Of a stretch of 64,000 bases of DNA, positions 45,674 to 54,960 are shown in pieces. The notes under the pieces are model-generated. The model worked only from the letters and a program-made list of their open reading frames with translations. It made no database searches and was not told the origin of the DNA. A program made the translations under genes and the position numbers. Numbering within the stretch: position 1 is the first letter of the stretch; each line of letters opens with the position of its first letter. The DNA comes from Rhizobium anhuiense (lineage in GTDB: Bacteria; Pseudomonadota; Alphaproteobacteria; Rhizobiales; Rhizobiaceae): assembly GCF_003985145.1 (NCBI RefSeq), contig NZ_ML133534.1, positions 1 to 64,000 on the forward strand, written 5' to 3'.

Positions 45674-46145
45674 CGGTGGTCTCCAAACATTCCGATTAAG
45701 AACCGTTGAAAGTTTGCTGCGCCGCACCCTGGTTGTCTGTTACCAAGGTCATAATCCTTAACAAATTCTTTATGCTACTAACCGGCATTAGTGAATTCCA
45801 ACTACACCCAATAGCCTTATTTTCATATCTAATGACAATCTAACCTACTTCATGGTGATTAATAGGCGCAGATTCATTTACAGCTTTGATATGATCATTT
45901 CGATTGTTGCTGATTTTTAATTCACCAAGACTGTTTAATAAGCATGTGTCATTGATTGAACGATGGTTTTGTGGTTTCGCCGAAATTTTGATTGCAATTG
46001 ATAATGTATCTTTTGCTTCTCAACCAAATGTAGACTTTGTCTTTGCGTTATCTCTTGCCGATGTTATTTGACTCTCATATTAAGACAATATAAATGATGC
46101 AGTGCAGCATTGCCTATGGTTATTCGAGTACTGGGAGTTGTGCGC
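45674..46145. promoter_or_regulatory. A/T-rich divergent region between exoY and CRP-like gene 2
   Basis: A 472-bp gene-free stretch that becomes very A/T-rich from 45755 to 46100, like its counterpart at 34816-35100. It contains the CRP-like box at 45738 and presumably promoters in both directions. Such A/T-rich tracts upstream of exopolysaccharide genes are typical targets of MucR/Ros-type regulators, but no specific site is claimed. Confidence 0.6.
45738..45753. promoter_or_regulatory. CRP-like box upstream of exoY
   Basis: TGTTA-N6-TCATA, two bases off the CRP consensus and matching the box at 34776 in sequence and distance (65 bp from the ATG against 68). Lies in a 40-base block 80 % identical between the two exoY-like upstream regions. 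Confidence 0.5.
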
Positions 46146-46880
46146 ATGGACGGGTTGACACACGCATCAGATCGCAGAGCCGGCATCGGCAAGGCGGCGG
46201 TACCGGCTAACGGCGGCATTCATCTCAACAGTCGCATCGTCATTGACGACGAATTTCTTTCCTGCCGATCGAGCGTCCGACGTTTCCGGCGCGGCGAGGT
46301 CATCGCCGGGGCCGGCGTTCTGGTCGATACGTTTGCGCGCGTACAGTCGGGGGTGGTCAGCGCAAGCACGATGCTACCCGACGGCAGGGAATTCATCGTC
46401 GAGATCATTCCGAAATCGGGCCTTATCGGCGAGCTCGAGGTTCTGCGCAGGCAGGCCTTGAGCCTCGAATACCGAGCCGGTTCCAACTGCGAACTGCATT
46501 TCTTCGAAGGCCGGCTGCTGCGCGACATGTACGCCAGCGACCCCAGCTTTCGCGAAAAGGTCTTCTCCAGGGCGCTGGCGCGTATTTCAGAGCTTGAACT
46601 CCGGATCATTGCAAATGCGGCGTCGAGCCTGCAGTCGAGGCTGGCCAGTACGCTGCTGCGGCTCTCCGCCGTATATGGAAAAGATGCGGCAAACAGCGGG
46701 GACGAGCTGGTCATCTCGCAAAATGACCTGGCGGCGACGCTGCCGGCGTCCCGCGAGAAGGTCAATCAATGCCTGAGGCGCCTGCGGGAAAGCAAGATCA
46801 TCGACGGCGGGCAGGGCAAGATCCGCATTCTCAACCGCAAGGCGCTGGAGGCCTGTGCCAACGCGGTTTCGGTGAAGTGA
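46146..46880 (+). CDS. CRP/FNR family regulator, copy 2
   Basis: A 244-residue regulator closely related to that at 35160: beta-roll sensor domain (GLIGELEVLRRQALSLEYRA) and winged helix (LAATLPASREKVNQCLRRL, identical over the recognition helix). The N-terminal 35 residues differ most. Like copy 1 it has Leu where CRP has the cAMP-phosphate Arg. The ATG at 46146 is chosen to match copy 1. Its TGA overlaps the ATG of the next glycosyltransferase (TGATG), so regulator and biosynthetic genes are translationally coupled. Confidence 0.9.
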   Translation: MDGLTHASDRRAGIGKAAVPANGGIHLNSRIVIDDEFLSCRSSVRRFRRGEVIAGAGVLVDTFARVQSGVVSASTMLPDGREFIVEIIPKSGLIGELEVLRRQALSLEYRAGSNCELHFFEGRLLRDMYASDPSFREKVFSRALARISELELRIIANAASSLQSRLASTLLRLSAVYGKDAANSGDELVISQNDLAATLPASREKVNQCLRRLRESKIIDGGQGKIRILNRKALEACANAVSVK

Positions 46881-48226
46881 TGGGCTCATCGCTCCCCGAG
46901 GCCCCTCGATCCGCTGCTAGCTTCGGCCGCTTTCCCCGCCCCGGCACCACAAAAATCGATCGCGTCGTCATCATCGACGACTACTCGGTGGCCAGAGGCG
47001 GTGCAACAGCGCTTGCGGTGTTGTCTGCCAAGCTTTTTCGGGGACTCAGCATCCCTGTAACCTATATTTGCGGGGATGACGCCGCCAATGCGGAGCTTGC
47101 CGCACTTGGGGTCTCGATGGTCGGGCTGAACAGCCGCGACCTGCTCAGCGCCGAACGTGCCAAGGCTTTCGTGACCGGCATTCACAATGGCGCCGCCGTC
47201 CGTATGGTCGCCAACTGGATTGCCGCACAGGACACCGCCAACACCGTCTATCATGTGCATGGCTGGCACCAGATCCTGTCTCCGGCAATTTTCAGGGCGC
47301 TGATGCCGGTCGCCAGGCGATGCGTGGTTCACGCACACGATTTCTTCACGGCCTGCCCCAACGGCGCGTTCTTCGACTATCAGGCGCAGGAAATCTGCCT
47401 TCGACGTCCGGTCGGGGGAAGCTGCATCGCAACGGCCTGCGACAAGAGAAGTTATTCGCATAAATTGTGGCGGGTCGCCCGCGGCTCCAATATCCTCCGG
47501 CGCCTGAAGGATCAGGCCGATTTCGGCCGGATAATTCTGCTGCACGAGAAGATGGCGAGCTTTCTCGTCGGCGCCGGCTATCGACCGGAGCGGCTGACGA
47601 CGATCCGCAATCCCGTCGCTCCTCTCTCCATCAAACGCATCGAGGCGGAGGCCAACGACGAGTTCGTCTTCATCGGGCGGCTGGACGAGGAGAAGGGCAT
47701 AGAAGACGCTGTGGCCGCCACGCGCAGAGCCGGCGTCAGGCTCTGCGTGATCGGGGACGGGCCGCTGATGCCGTTGGTCGCAGCGTCAGGAAATCACGTC
47801 AGGGCCTTGGGCTGGCAGTCGCATGGGGAGATTGGCCCGACCATCCGCAAGGCGCGTGCCCTGTTGATGCCTTCGCGCTATCCCGAGCCGTTCGGCCTCG
47901 TCGCTATCGAAGCAGCCAGGAGCGGTCTGCCGGTCATCATGTCGCGCAGCGCCTTTCTCGCCGAGGAAATGGAAAGAGCCGGCATGGCGCTTGCCTGTGA
48001 TACGGCTGACGAAAGCGCCTTTGCCGAGACTTTGGCGCGATTTAGCCAGATGCCGAGGCATGAGGTCCGCGCCATGAGCGAGCGGGCTTTCCGGCTGTCG
48101 CCGGATCTCGCCTCGACACACGAAGAATGGCGCGACGCGCTTCTTGCCGAATATCACAGCCTGATTTCAACGAATGTGGTTCCCGAACTGACAGACGGTG
48201 TGGCGATACAAGGAGTATTCAGTTGA
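46880..48226 (+). CDS. Glycosyltransferase family 4, exopolysaccharide (a)
   Basis: A 448-residue GT-B enzyme. N-terminal IDDYSVARGGATALAVLSAKL, a HAHDFFTACPNGAFFDYQ segment, and the C-terminal donor domain with FVFIGRLDEEKGIEDA and the E-x7-E region PEPFGLVAIEAARSGLPVI. The start overlaps the CRP-like gene stop. It is followed by a second family 4 enzyme with overlapping stop/start, a flippase and a glycanase, all on the plus strand. Confidence 0.9.
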   Translation: MGSSLPEAPRSAASFGRFPRPGTTKIDRVVIIDDYSVARGGATALAVLSAKLFRGLSIPVTYICGDDAANAELAALGVSMVGLNSRDLLSAERAKAFVTGIHNGAAVRMVANWIAAQDTANTVYHVHGWHQILSPAIFRALMPVARRCVVHAHDFFTACPNGAFFDYQAQEICLRRPVGGSCIATACDKRSYSHKLWRVARGSNILRRLKDQADFGRIILLHEKMASFLVGAGYRPERLTTIRNPVAPLSIKRIEAEANDEFVFIGRLDEEKGIEDAVAATRRAGVRLCVIGDGPLMPLVAASGNHVRALGWQSHGEIGPTIRKARALLMPSRYPEPFGLVAIEAARSGLPVIMSRSAFLAEEMERAGMALACDTADESAFAETLARFSQMPRHEVRAMSERAFRLSPDLASTHEEWRDALLAEYHSLISTNVVPELTDGVAIQGVFS

Positions 48227-49467
48227 CCCTTAAAGCAACAACCTCTCTTCCTGACGCGAGAGCATTTCTTGGTGATGCGCCTGTGATGGCGAAAAGACGC
48301 GTCGCGGAGGCCGGAAGCGCAAGCGAAACCAAGCAGCTGCGGGTTGCCATCGTGCATTACTGGCTCGTTTCGATGCGCGGCGGCGAGAAGGTCGTCGAAG
48401 AACTGTGCCGCATGTTTCCGCAGGCCGACATCTTCACCCTCGTCTGCAACCGGGATCGCATCAGCGATTTTCTGAAGACGCGGAACATCCGCACGTCCTT
48501 CCTGCAGAAGATCCCCGGCGCGCAGCGTCATTATACCAAGATGCTGCCGCTGATGCCCTTCGCGCTCGAGCAGTTCGACCTGCAGGATTACGATCTCGTG
48601 CTGTCGAGCGAATCCGGACCCGCCAAGGGCATCATCACACGCGCCGACGCCCTCCACGTCTGCTACTGCCATTCGCCGATGCGCTATATCTGGGATCAGT
48701 TCCATGTCTATCGCCATGGCCTTCCCTGGGTGGGCCGCGCGTTGATGTCGATCACCGCGCCCATGCTGCGCGCCTGGGATGTGACGACGTCCTCGCGGGT
48801 CGATCTGTTCGTCGCCAACTCCGATTATGTCGCAAGCCGCATCCGCCGCTTCTACGACCGGGAATCCATCGTCATCCATCCTCCCGTTGCGACCGATGAT
48901 TTTGCGGTGGGGAAGGGGAAAGGCGAGTTCTATCTCTATGCGGGACAGCTGACCACCTACAAGCGGCCGGATATCGCCGTTCGCGCCTGCACCGAGGCCG
49001 GCCGAAAACTGGTGGTGATCGGCGAGGGCGAACAATTGGCTTATCTGAAGTCGATTGCCGGACCGACCGTCGAGTTTCTCGGCCATCAGCCCTTCAACGT
49101 TCTGCGCGATCACCTGTCGCGATGCCGCGCCCTGTTGTTTCCGGGTACCGAAGATTTCGGCATCCTGCCGGTGGAAGCCATGGCATCGGGGCGGCCGGTC
49201 CTGGCGTTCGACGCCGGCGGCGCCAGGGAAACCGTTTCCTCGCCGCAGGTCGGCTTTCGCTTCGCGGAGCAGACCACAGAAGCTCTGCTGGAAACGATGG
49301 CGGCGTTCGAAGAGGTGGAGGACGATATCGATCCGCATGCGATCCGCGCGCACTCGTTGAAATTCTCTTCCGCCGTGTTCCGCGACCGTCTGTCCGGCCT
49401 GATCGAGCAACAACTATCCACCCATGGCGACCGACCCGCCGACGTCTTCAGAAGACGGCCGGGCTGA
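48223..49467 (+). CDS. Glycosyltransferase family 4, exopolysaccharide (b)
   Basis: A 414-residue GT-B enzyme. VAIVHYWLVSMRGGEKVVEE near the N-terminus, CYCHSPMRYIWDQFHVYRH in the acceptor domain, and PGTEDFGILPVEAMASGRPV with the two Glu of the E-x7-E motif. The start is read as TTG at 48223 because AGGAG stands seven bases before it and it overlaps the upstream stop. An ATG at 48286 is the alternative. The acceptor-domain block resembles mannosyl- or rhamnosyl-type enzymes; the sugar is unproven. Confidence 0.9.
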   Translation: MTLKATTSLPDARAFLGDAPVMAKRRVAEAGSASETKQLRVAIVHYWLVSMRGGEKVVEELCRMFPQADIFTLVCNRDRISDFLKTRNIRTSFLQKIPGAQRHYTKMLPLMPFALEQFDLQDYDLVLSSESGPAKGIITRADALHVCYCHSPMRYIWDQFHVYRHGLPWVGRALMSITAPMLRAWDVTTSSRVDLFVANSDYVASRIRRFYDRESIVIHPPVATDDFAVGKGKGEFYLYAGQLTTYKRPDIAVRACTEAGRKLVVIGEGEQLAYLKSIAGPTVEFLGHQPFNVLRDHLSRCRALLFPGTEDFGILPVEAMASGRPVLAFDAGGARETVSSPQVGFRFAEQTTEALLETMAAFEEVEDDIDPHAIRAHSLKFSSAVFRDRLSGLIEQQLSTHGDRPADVFRRRPG

Positions 49468-49549
49468 CGGGAAGAAGCGGAGCCGCCTGCGTTGCCGCCG
49501 CGACCGAAACCGTCTCTCAAACCCTCGACGAGGAATAAATAAACAGACC

Positions 49550-51031
49550 ATGTCAAGCGTATCTCAGAGGACGGCGACGGCGAGCATCTGGACCATCAGC
49601 GGAAAATTCCTGGCGCGGATGCTCGATTTCGTCAGCCTCCTTGTCCTGGCAAGGCTTTTGAGCCCCGCGGATTTCGGCCTGGTCGCCATCGCGACCTCGG
49701 TGCTGGTCATCGTCGAGACAATTTTGGACCTGCCGCTGACGCAGGCCCTGATGCGTCAGCCGTCGCCTTCGGACGATATGTTTGCCACGGCCCTTACCCT
49801 CAGCCTGCTTCGAGGCGTGGCCATCAGCACGCTGATGATGATCATCTCCTGGCCGATGGCGCTGATCTATGACGATTCCCGGATTTTCTCTCTTGTCGCC
49901 GTGCTCTCCATCGCGCCTGCCATGCGCAGTGTGATCAGCCCGCGCATGGTGTTGTTCATGCAGCGGTTCGATTTCAAACGCGAGTTCGCACTCGATCTCA
50001 TCACCAAGGGGTCGACACTGCTATTCGGTGTCGGGGTGGCGGTCGCGACCGGCAGCTATTGGGGACTGGCGATCGGCGCGGTTGCAGGCCCGACCGCCGC
50101 GGCGATCACCTCCTATGTCTTTGCGCCGATGCGGCCGAGGTTCAGCCTTTCCGAGTGGAAGCACTTTCAGGACATGATCAGCTGGAACACCGTCTCGCAG
50201 GTACTGAGTTCGATCAACTGGCAACTGGACCGGCTGCTTTTGCCGCGCTTTACCGGCTTGTCGACGTTCGGCGCCTTCAGCGTCGCCGACAACATCGCCG
50301 GTATTCCATACCAGACCTTCGTTGGGCCATTACTGCGTCCGCTGATGGCGGCATTCTCGACCGTCGATGACAGTCGCAATCTGATCGCGGCCTATCTGAA
50401 GGCGACGAACGCGATCACCTTCGTTGCCGCGCCCATCCTCCTCGCGCTCGCTTTTCTTGCCGAGCCGTCCGTACGCATTATCGTCGGCGAGAAATGGGCA
50501 TCCGCGGCGCCGATTCTACAATGGCTGTGCATCGTCAGTCTGCTCGGTCTTCCCACGAACATGATGCCGCCATTGGCTATGGTCCTGAACAAAACCCGCT
50601 ATCTCGCTCTCCGGATGTTTGCCGAGTTCGCCGTCAGGGTTCCGGTCACCATCCTGGGCGTTGTCTATTTTCAGGTAGCAGGAGCATTGGGTGCGCGGAT
50701 CGTGGCGGTGCTTGTCGCCTATGCCGCATCGCTCATCATCACGCGGCGGCTGATCGGCGCGACGTTTGCCGCTCAGTTGTATGCCTTTTTACGGCCTCTG
50801 GCCGCGAGCTTGCCGATGATCGCTTTCCTGCTGTGGATCGAGCCGATGCTCTCCGCCATGCCTGTCGGCCTCAACCTTGTCGTCAGCCTGGCGCTTTGCG
50901 GCGGGGCGGCAGTAGCGATCTTCTGGGCCTTCGCGCTGCTCGTGTGGCAGGTTGTCGGTAGACCCGACGGCATCGAGACCATCGTCGTCCAAAGGCTCAT
51001 GCCGCGACGAAGCGGGGTTCTCACTTCATGA
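49550..51031 (+). CDS. Polysaccharide flippase, Wzx type (MOP superfamily)
   Basis: A 493-residue inner-membrane protein with about 14 helices. The opening SIWTISGKFLARMLDFVSLLVLARLLSPADFGLVAIAT is typical (parts: FVSLLVLARLLSPADFGLVA). It would move the lipid-linked repeat unit across the inner membrane before polymerisation. The ATG at 49550 is chosen because the 42 upstream codons are Arg-rich and not membrane-like; the ribosome site (GAGGA) is somewhat far. 82 bp after the glycosyltransferase. Confidence 0.88.
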   Translation: MSSVSQRTATASIWTISGKFLARMLDFVSLLVLARLLSPADFGLVAIATSVLVIVETILDLPLTQALMRQPSPSDDMFATALTLSLLRGVAISTLMMIISWPMALIYDDSRIFSLVAVLSIAPAMRSVISPRMVLFMQRFDFKREFALDLITKGSTLLFGVGVAVATGSYWGLAIGAVAGPTAAAITSYVFAPMRPRFSLSEWKHFQDMISWNTVSQVLSSINWQLDRLLLPRFTGLSTFGAFSVADNIAGIPYQTFVGPLLRPLMAAFSTVDDSRNLIAAYLKATNAITFVAAPILLALAFLAEPSVRIIVGEKWASAAPILQWLCIVSLLGLPTNMMPPLAMVLNKTRYLALRMFAEFAVRVPVTILGVVYFQVAGALGARIVAVLVAYAASLIITRRLIGATFAAQLYAFLRPLAASLPMIAFLLWIEPMLSAMPVGLNLVVSLALCGGAAVAIFWAFALLVWQVVGRPDGIETIVVQRLMPRRSGVLTS

Positions 51032-51081
51032 TCGAAACAAGTGCAGTCCAACGATTGGTTTGGCGTTTTCGGAGGAGCAGA

Positions 51082-51909
51082 ATGCGTTACAAGGTATCTT
51101 CTAAGGCTTTTGGTTTGCTCATCATCCTCGGACTGGGGGCGTTACCCGGCCAACCGAGCGTTGCCCAGGAGCCGCTCAATATCAATGCCTACCAACTGAC
51201 GTTCGAGGAGAGTTTCGACAGCCTCGACGTTTCGGCCTGGGGAGAGAAAAGCTCTCGCTGGATCGCCCATACGCCCTGGAACGGCGATTTCGGTGACGCC
51301 CGTTTCACCGATCCGGCCCCCGGCTTTCCGTTTACCACCGATCAGGGAATTCTGAAGATCGAAGCGCGCAAGGAGGCCGATGGAACCTGGCGTTCGGGCC
51401 TGTTGTCGTCGGTGAACCCGAAAGGCCAAGGATTCTCGCAGCAGTTCGGCTATTTCGAAGCACGGATGAAGCTGCCGCCGGGCAAGGGCGTCTGGCCGGC
51501 CTTCTGGCTCATCGGGCTCGACCGGTCGAAATACACCGCAGAGATCGACGTCCTGGAATATTATGGACGCGCGCCCTACGAATTCAGCATGGGCTTTCAT
51601 ATCTGGCGTCAGAGCCAGGGTGGCCAGAACACCACCGGTGGCCATTGGCAAACCGTCCAGGATGGAATTTTGAACAGCGAATATCACACCTACGGCGTCG
51701 ATATCCAAGCTGACAAGACGAGCTTCTACCTCGACCGCCAGCTCATCTGGAGCTTCGATACGCCGAAGGAGTTCCATATGCCGTTCTATCCGCTGGTGAA
51801 CCTGGCACTCGGCTCAGGTTGGCCGATCGATGAAACGCCGAATCCTTCCATCCTGCTCGTCGACTATATCCACGTCTACCAGCGGAAGCCCACCGACGCG
51901 GCGAATTGA
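51082..51909 (+). CDS. Secreted GH16 endo-glycanase, ExoK-like
   Basis: A 275-residue protein with a signal peptide (cleaved near SVAQ) and a glycoside hydrolase family 16 fold. The catalytic ExDxxE motif is intact as AEIDVLEYYG; GYFEARMKLPPGKGVWPAFWL is the conserved strand before it. GGAGGAGCAGA precedes the start. In rhizobia ExoK/PlyA-type enzymes trim nascent exopolysaccharide, so it probably sets polymer length for this cluster. Last gene of the plus-strand exopolysaccharide operon. Confidence 0.92.
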   Translation: MRYKVSSKAFGLLIILGLGALPGQPSVAQEPLNINAYQLTFEESFDSLDVSAWGEKSSRWIAHTPWNGDFGDARFTDPAPGFPFTTDQGILKIEARKEADGTWRSGLLSSVNPKGQGFSQQFGYFEARMKLPPGKGVWPAFWLIGLDRSKYTAEIDVLEYYGRAPYEFSMGFHIWRQSQGGQNTTGGHWQTVQDGILNSEYHTYGVDIQADKTSFYLDRQLIWSFDTPKEFHMPFYPLVNLALGSGWPIDETPNPSILLVDYIHVYQRKPTDAAN

Positions 51910-51937
51910 GCAGGGGACGGGGATAGTCGTTCCGTCG

Positions 51938-53011
51938 CTAACGGCCGCAGCTGAGGCCGGTTTCCGGATCGAAGAGATGCATTGCCTCCTCGTCGAAAAA
52001 GAGGGTGAGCTTTTCGCTGTCGCGGATCGGCGTGCGCGGCGGCAGGCAGGCCATCAGGCGCTGATTTCCGGCAAGGACGGTAACGACGAGTTCCGGGCCG
52101 GTCAGCTCTGCGACCTCCAGGTTTGCCTCGATCGACGGGCCGGTGCCGCCCGTGCGAAGCGCCTCGGGACGGATGCCGAGGATGAGGTCGCGGCCATTGC
52201 CGGCCGTCTCGCGGAAACGGGCGGGCAGGGGCAGGCTGGGATCGGAGCCTGAAAGCGCCAGACGATCGTCACGCACTGTTGCCTTCAGCAGGTTCATCGG
52301 CGGCGCGCCGACGAAGGTGGCGACATAGAGTGTTGCCGGATGGTTGTAGATCTCCTCCGGTGTGCCGAGCTGCTCGATGCGGCCGTCGCGCATGACGGCA
52401 ATGCGGCTGGCCAGCGTCATCGCCTCGATCTGGTCATGGGTGACATAGACGACCGTCGTCTTCAGCATCTGATGCAGCCGCTTGATCTCGGTGCGCATCT
52501 CCATGCGCAGCTTGGCGTCGAGGTTGGAGAGCGGTTCGTCGAACAGGAATACCTCAGGCTTGCGCACCAGCGCGCGGCCGATCGCGACGCGCTGGCGCTG
52601 GCCGCCGGAAAGCTGGCTCGGCTTGCGGTCGAGCAGGTTTTCGATCTGCAGCAGCTTTGCAGCATCACGCACGGCCTTGTCGCGTTCCGGCGCCGGCACC
52701 TTGCGCATTTCCAGGCCGAAACCGATGTTCCGGTGCACCGTCAGGTTGGGATAGAGCGCGTAGGATTGAAAGACCATGGCGATATCGCGGTCCTTGGGAT
52801 GCACGCCGAGCACCGAGCGGTCGCCAATCCTGACATCGCCGCTCGTCGCCTCGGCAAGGCCGGCAATGATGTTCAGCAGGGTGGATTTGCCGCAGCCGGA
52901 GGAACCGAGCAGCACCAGGAATTCGCCGCTTTCCAGCGAGATGTCGATGCCTTTCAGCGTCTCGACGTCGCCATAGGTCTTGCGGATGTTCTGAATTTCG
53001 AGTGCGCTCAT
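51938..53011 (-). CDS. ABC transporter ATPase, CUT1 (MsmK/UgpC type)
   Basis: A 357-residue ATPase with Walker A GSSGCGKST, signature LSGGQRQRVAIGRA, Walker B FLFDEPLSNLD, and a C-terminal TOBE-type regulatory domain of about 115 residues. It energises the two permeases at 54957-56686. It is last in the operon, and its ATG overlaps the kinase stop (ATGA). Confidence 0.93.
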   Translation of the reverse strand: MSALEIQNIRKTYGDVETLKGIDISLESGEFLVLLGSSGCGKSTLLNIIAGLAEATSGDVRIGDRSVLGVHPKDRDIAMVFQSYALYPNLTVHRNIGFGLEMRKVPAPERDKAVRDAAKLLQIENLLDRKPSQLSGGQRQRVAIGRALVRKPEVFLFDEPLSNLDAKLRMEMRTEIKRLHQMLKTTVVYVTHDQIEAMTLASRIAVMRDGRIEQLGTPEEIYNHPATLYVATFVGAPPMNLLKATVRDDRLALSGSDPSLPLPARFRETAGNGRDLILGIRPEALRTGGTGPSIEANLEVAELTGPELVVTVLAGNQRLMACLPPRTPIRDSEKLTLFFDEEAMHLFDPETGLSCGR

Positions 53012-53937
53012 CGCACTGGCTCCTGCAGGTGTATCGGGCCGCCATAGTTGCGGGGAAGGGTGGAAATGGCGCGCGAGGCAACCTCGGTTCCCGCCATGAG
53101 GCAGGAAACCAGCGGCGCATCGCTTGCGAGCGCGGCGAGGAAAGCGGCGTTGAAGACATCGCCGGCGCCGATCGTATCGACGACCTCAACGACGGGTGCG
53201 GCCACCGAAACCAAGAGGCCGTCCGGCCCGATCGCGATGGCGCCGTCCGGCCCGCGTTTGACGACGACGATCGCACCCTCCGGCATATGCGACCTGATGT
53301 GACGGGCGGCCTCGATCGGATCGGCGATGCCGGCAAGCGTCGTCGATTCAACCTCATTCAGCAGCGCGATGCCGCTGCGGGAGAGCCAGGCGCGTGTCGC
53401 CGCGCAATTCTCGTCTGTCCAGCCGTCGAGCGGCCAGCCGGTATCGAGGGCGATGGTGATGCCGTGACTGTCGGCCCAGTCGAGCAAGGCGTCATATTCT
53501 CTCGTCAGATCGTCGGTCAGGAACGAGCCGCAGAGAAGGGCATAACCGCCCTGAAGCCTCTCGCCCTCGATGACCGCGAAGACATCTGCCAGGCTGAAGC
53601 GCGGCAGGTGACCCCTTGTGGTGAAGAAGGTGCGTTCGCCGTCCGGATGGGTGATGCCGACGGAGAGTGTCGTTTTCTCATGACGCACCGGCCATTTCTC
53701 TGAACGGCGGCCGAAGGCTTCTCGCAGCCAGCGGCCGAACTGGTCACTGCCGATGTTGGCGGCGATCTCGAATTCGACGCCAAGCGCTTGCCAGGCGAGC
53801 GCGCTGTTGCCGGCTGCTCCGCCGACCCGCAATTCGTCATGGTCGACGATGATTTCCGTCCCGGCCTTCGGCCAGGGGGCGGCCGGTCCAAGAATCAGGT
53901 CGACATTGACGTTGCCGATGACTGCAAGTGGCCGCAT
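53008..53937 (-). CDS. PfkB family sugar kinase
   Basis: A 309-residue carbohydrate kinase. N-terminal VIGNVNVDLILGP and GGAAGNSALAWQALG, and the C-terminal catalytic DTIGAGDVFNAAF with the active-site Asp. It directly abuts the SIS gene and overlaps the ATPase start. With a SIS-domain partner and CUT1 transporter the set resembles fructoselysine kinase/deglycase (frlD/frlB) systems; other amino sugars are equally possible. Confidence 0.9.
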   Translation of the reverse strand: MRPLAVIGNVNVDLILGPAAPWPKAGTEIIVDHDELRVGGAAGNSALAWQALGVEFEIAANIGSDQFGRWLREAFGRRSEKWPVRHEKTTLSVGITHPDGERTFFTTRGHLPRFSLADVFAVIEGERLQGGYALLCGSFLTDDLTREYDALLDWADSHGITIALDTGWPLDGWTDENCAATRAWLSRSGIALLNEVESTTLAGIADPIEAARHIRSHMPEGAIVVVKRGPDGAIAIGPDGLLVSVAAPVVEVVDTIGAGDVFNAAFLAALASDAPLVSCLMAGTEVASRAISTLPRNYGGPIHLQEPVR

Positions 53938-54960
53938 TCATTCGCTCCGGGTGATTTTGGTGGATCGAACAGGCGTTCCGGCATTCTCCACGCGAGTATC
54001 GGCAAAGGCGATCATCAGCCGCTGGGCAACCGGCAGCATGGCGAAGATCGTGGCAAGGCCGGTTGCAGGGGCAAAGCGGATCGTCACTGCGCCGGCGACC
54101 GGCGCTTGCCCGGATGCGTCGAACAGGATGACGGGGGCGCCGGTCTCGACGGCGGATGCCGCCATTGCGGTGACCAGGCCGGCCGTCTCGTCCGAGCCGC
54201 GGAAGAGCACGACGCCGATCTCCGGCCCCAGCATCTCCATTGGTCCGTGACGCAACTGGCCACCCTCCAGCGAGAAGCAGGGACGACGCGACAGTTCCGT
54301 CAATCCGAGCGCCAGCGCCTCGGCGACACCCTGCAGCCGCCGGCCTGAGGTGACGACGGTCGCGACGTTTTCGAGGGCGGCGAGGGCGTCGGCGATGTCC
54401 TGGTCTTCAGGCGCCCTGAGGACGGCAAGCGCGGCGCCCGGATCTTCTCCGAGGGCGGCAAGGATTGCCAGATGCAGGGCGAAGGTTACCGTCAGGCTGC
54501 GGGTGGCGGCGAAGGCAAGCTCGGTGCCGCCGCTACCCACCAGCGACGGGGTCGTTCTTGCAAGGAAGGAACTGCCTTCGAGCGTCAGGCCGAAGGTCTC
54601 CGCCGTGCCGCCGGTCTCGTCGAACCAGCGCACGACCTCGGCACTTTCGCCGGATTGCGAGGTGACGAAGATCGTCCTGCCGCTGATCGGCAGCGGCTGG
54701 CCGAGCTGCTCGGACAGCGGCAAGGCGAGGGCATCGATGCCGAGCGCGCGGTAGAGCGGCTCGACGGCACGGTTGACGGCGTGCGAGCCGCCCATGCCGA
54801 TCAGCAGCAGCCGGCCGGTTTTCTTCAGCGAGGCGGCGGCCCTGGCCGCCATCGGCCGGGCAGCTTCGTAGGAGGCGATCGCATCGACATGCTGGCGCGC
54901 CATTTCGCGATCGATCGCGGCAAGTCCGGCCGGCCGGATTGTTTCTTCTGTCATGTTCAT
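53938..54960 (-). CDS. SIS-domain sugar isomerase/deglycase (GlmS/FrlB-like)
   Basis: A 340-residue cytoplasmic protein with two SIS domains. The first has VTSQSGESAEVVRW; the second has GRRLQGVAEALALGLTEL and GGQLRHGPMEM, the HGP segment of GlmS/AgaS/FrlB isomerases. It lacks the glutaminase domain of GlmS. The ATG overlaps the permease stop. Alongside a PfkB kinase it would act on a phosphorylated amino sugar or Amadori compound, releasing or removing the amine. Substrate inferred from context only. Confidence 0.85.
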   Translation of the reverse strand: MNMTEETIRPAGLAAIDREMARQHVDAIASYEAARPMAARAAASLKKTGRLLLIGMGGSHAVNRAVEPLYRALGIDALALPLSEQLGQPLPISGRTIFVTSQSGESAEVVRWFDETGGTAETFGLTLEGSSFLARTTPSLVGSGGTELAFAATRSLTVTFALHLAILAALGEDPGAALAVLRAPEDQDIADALAALENVATVVTSGRRLQGVAEALALGLTELSRRPCFSLEGGQLRHGPMEMLGPEIGVVLFRGSDETAGLVTAMAASAVETGAPVILFDASGQAPVAGAVTIRFAPATGLATIFAMLPVAQRLMIAFADTRVENAGTPVRSTKITRSE

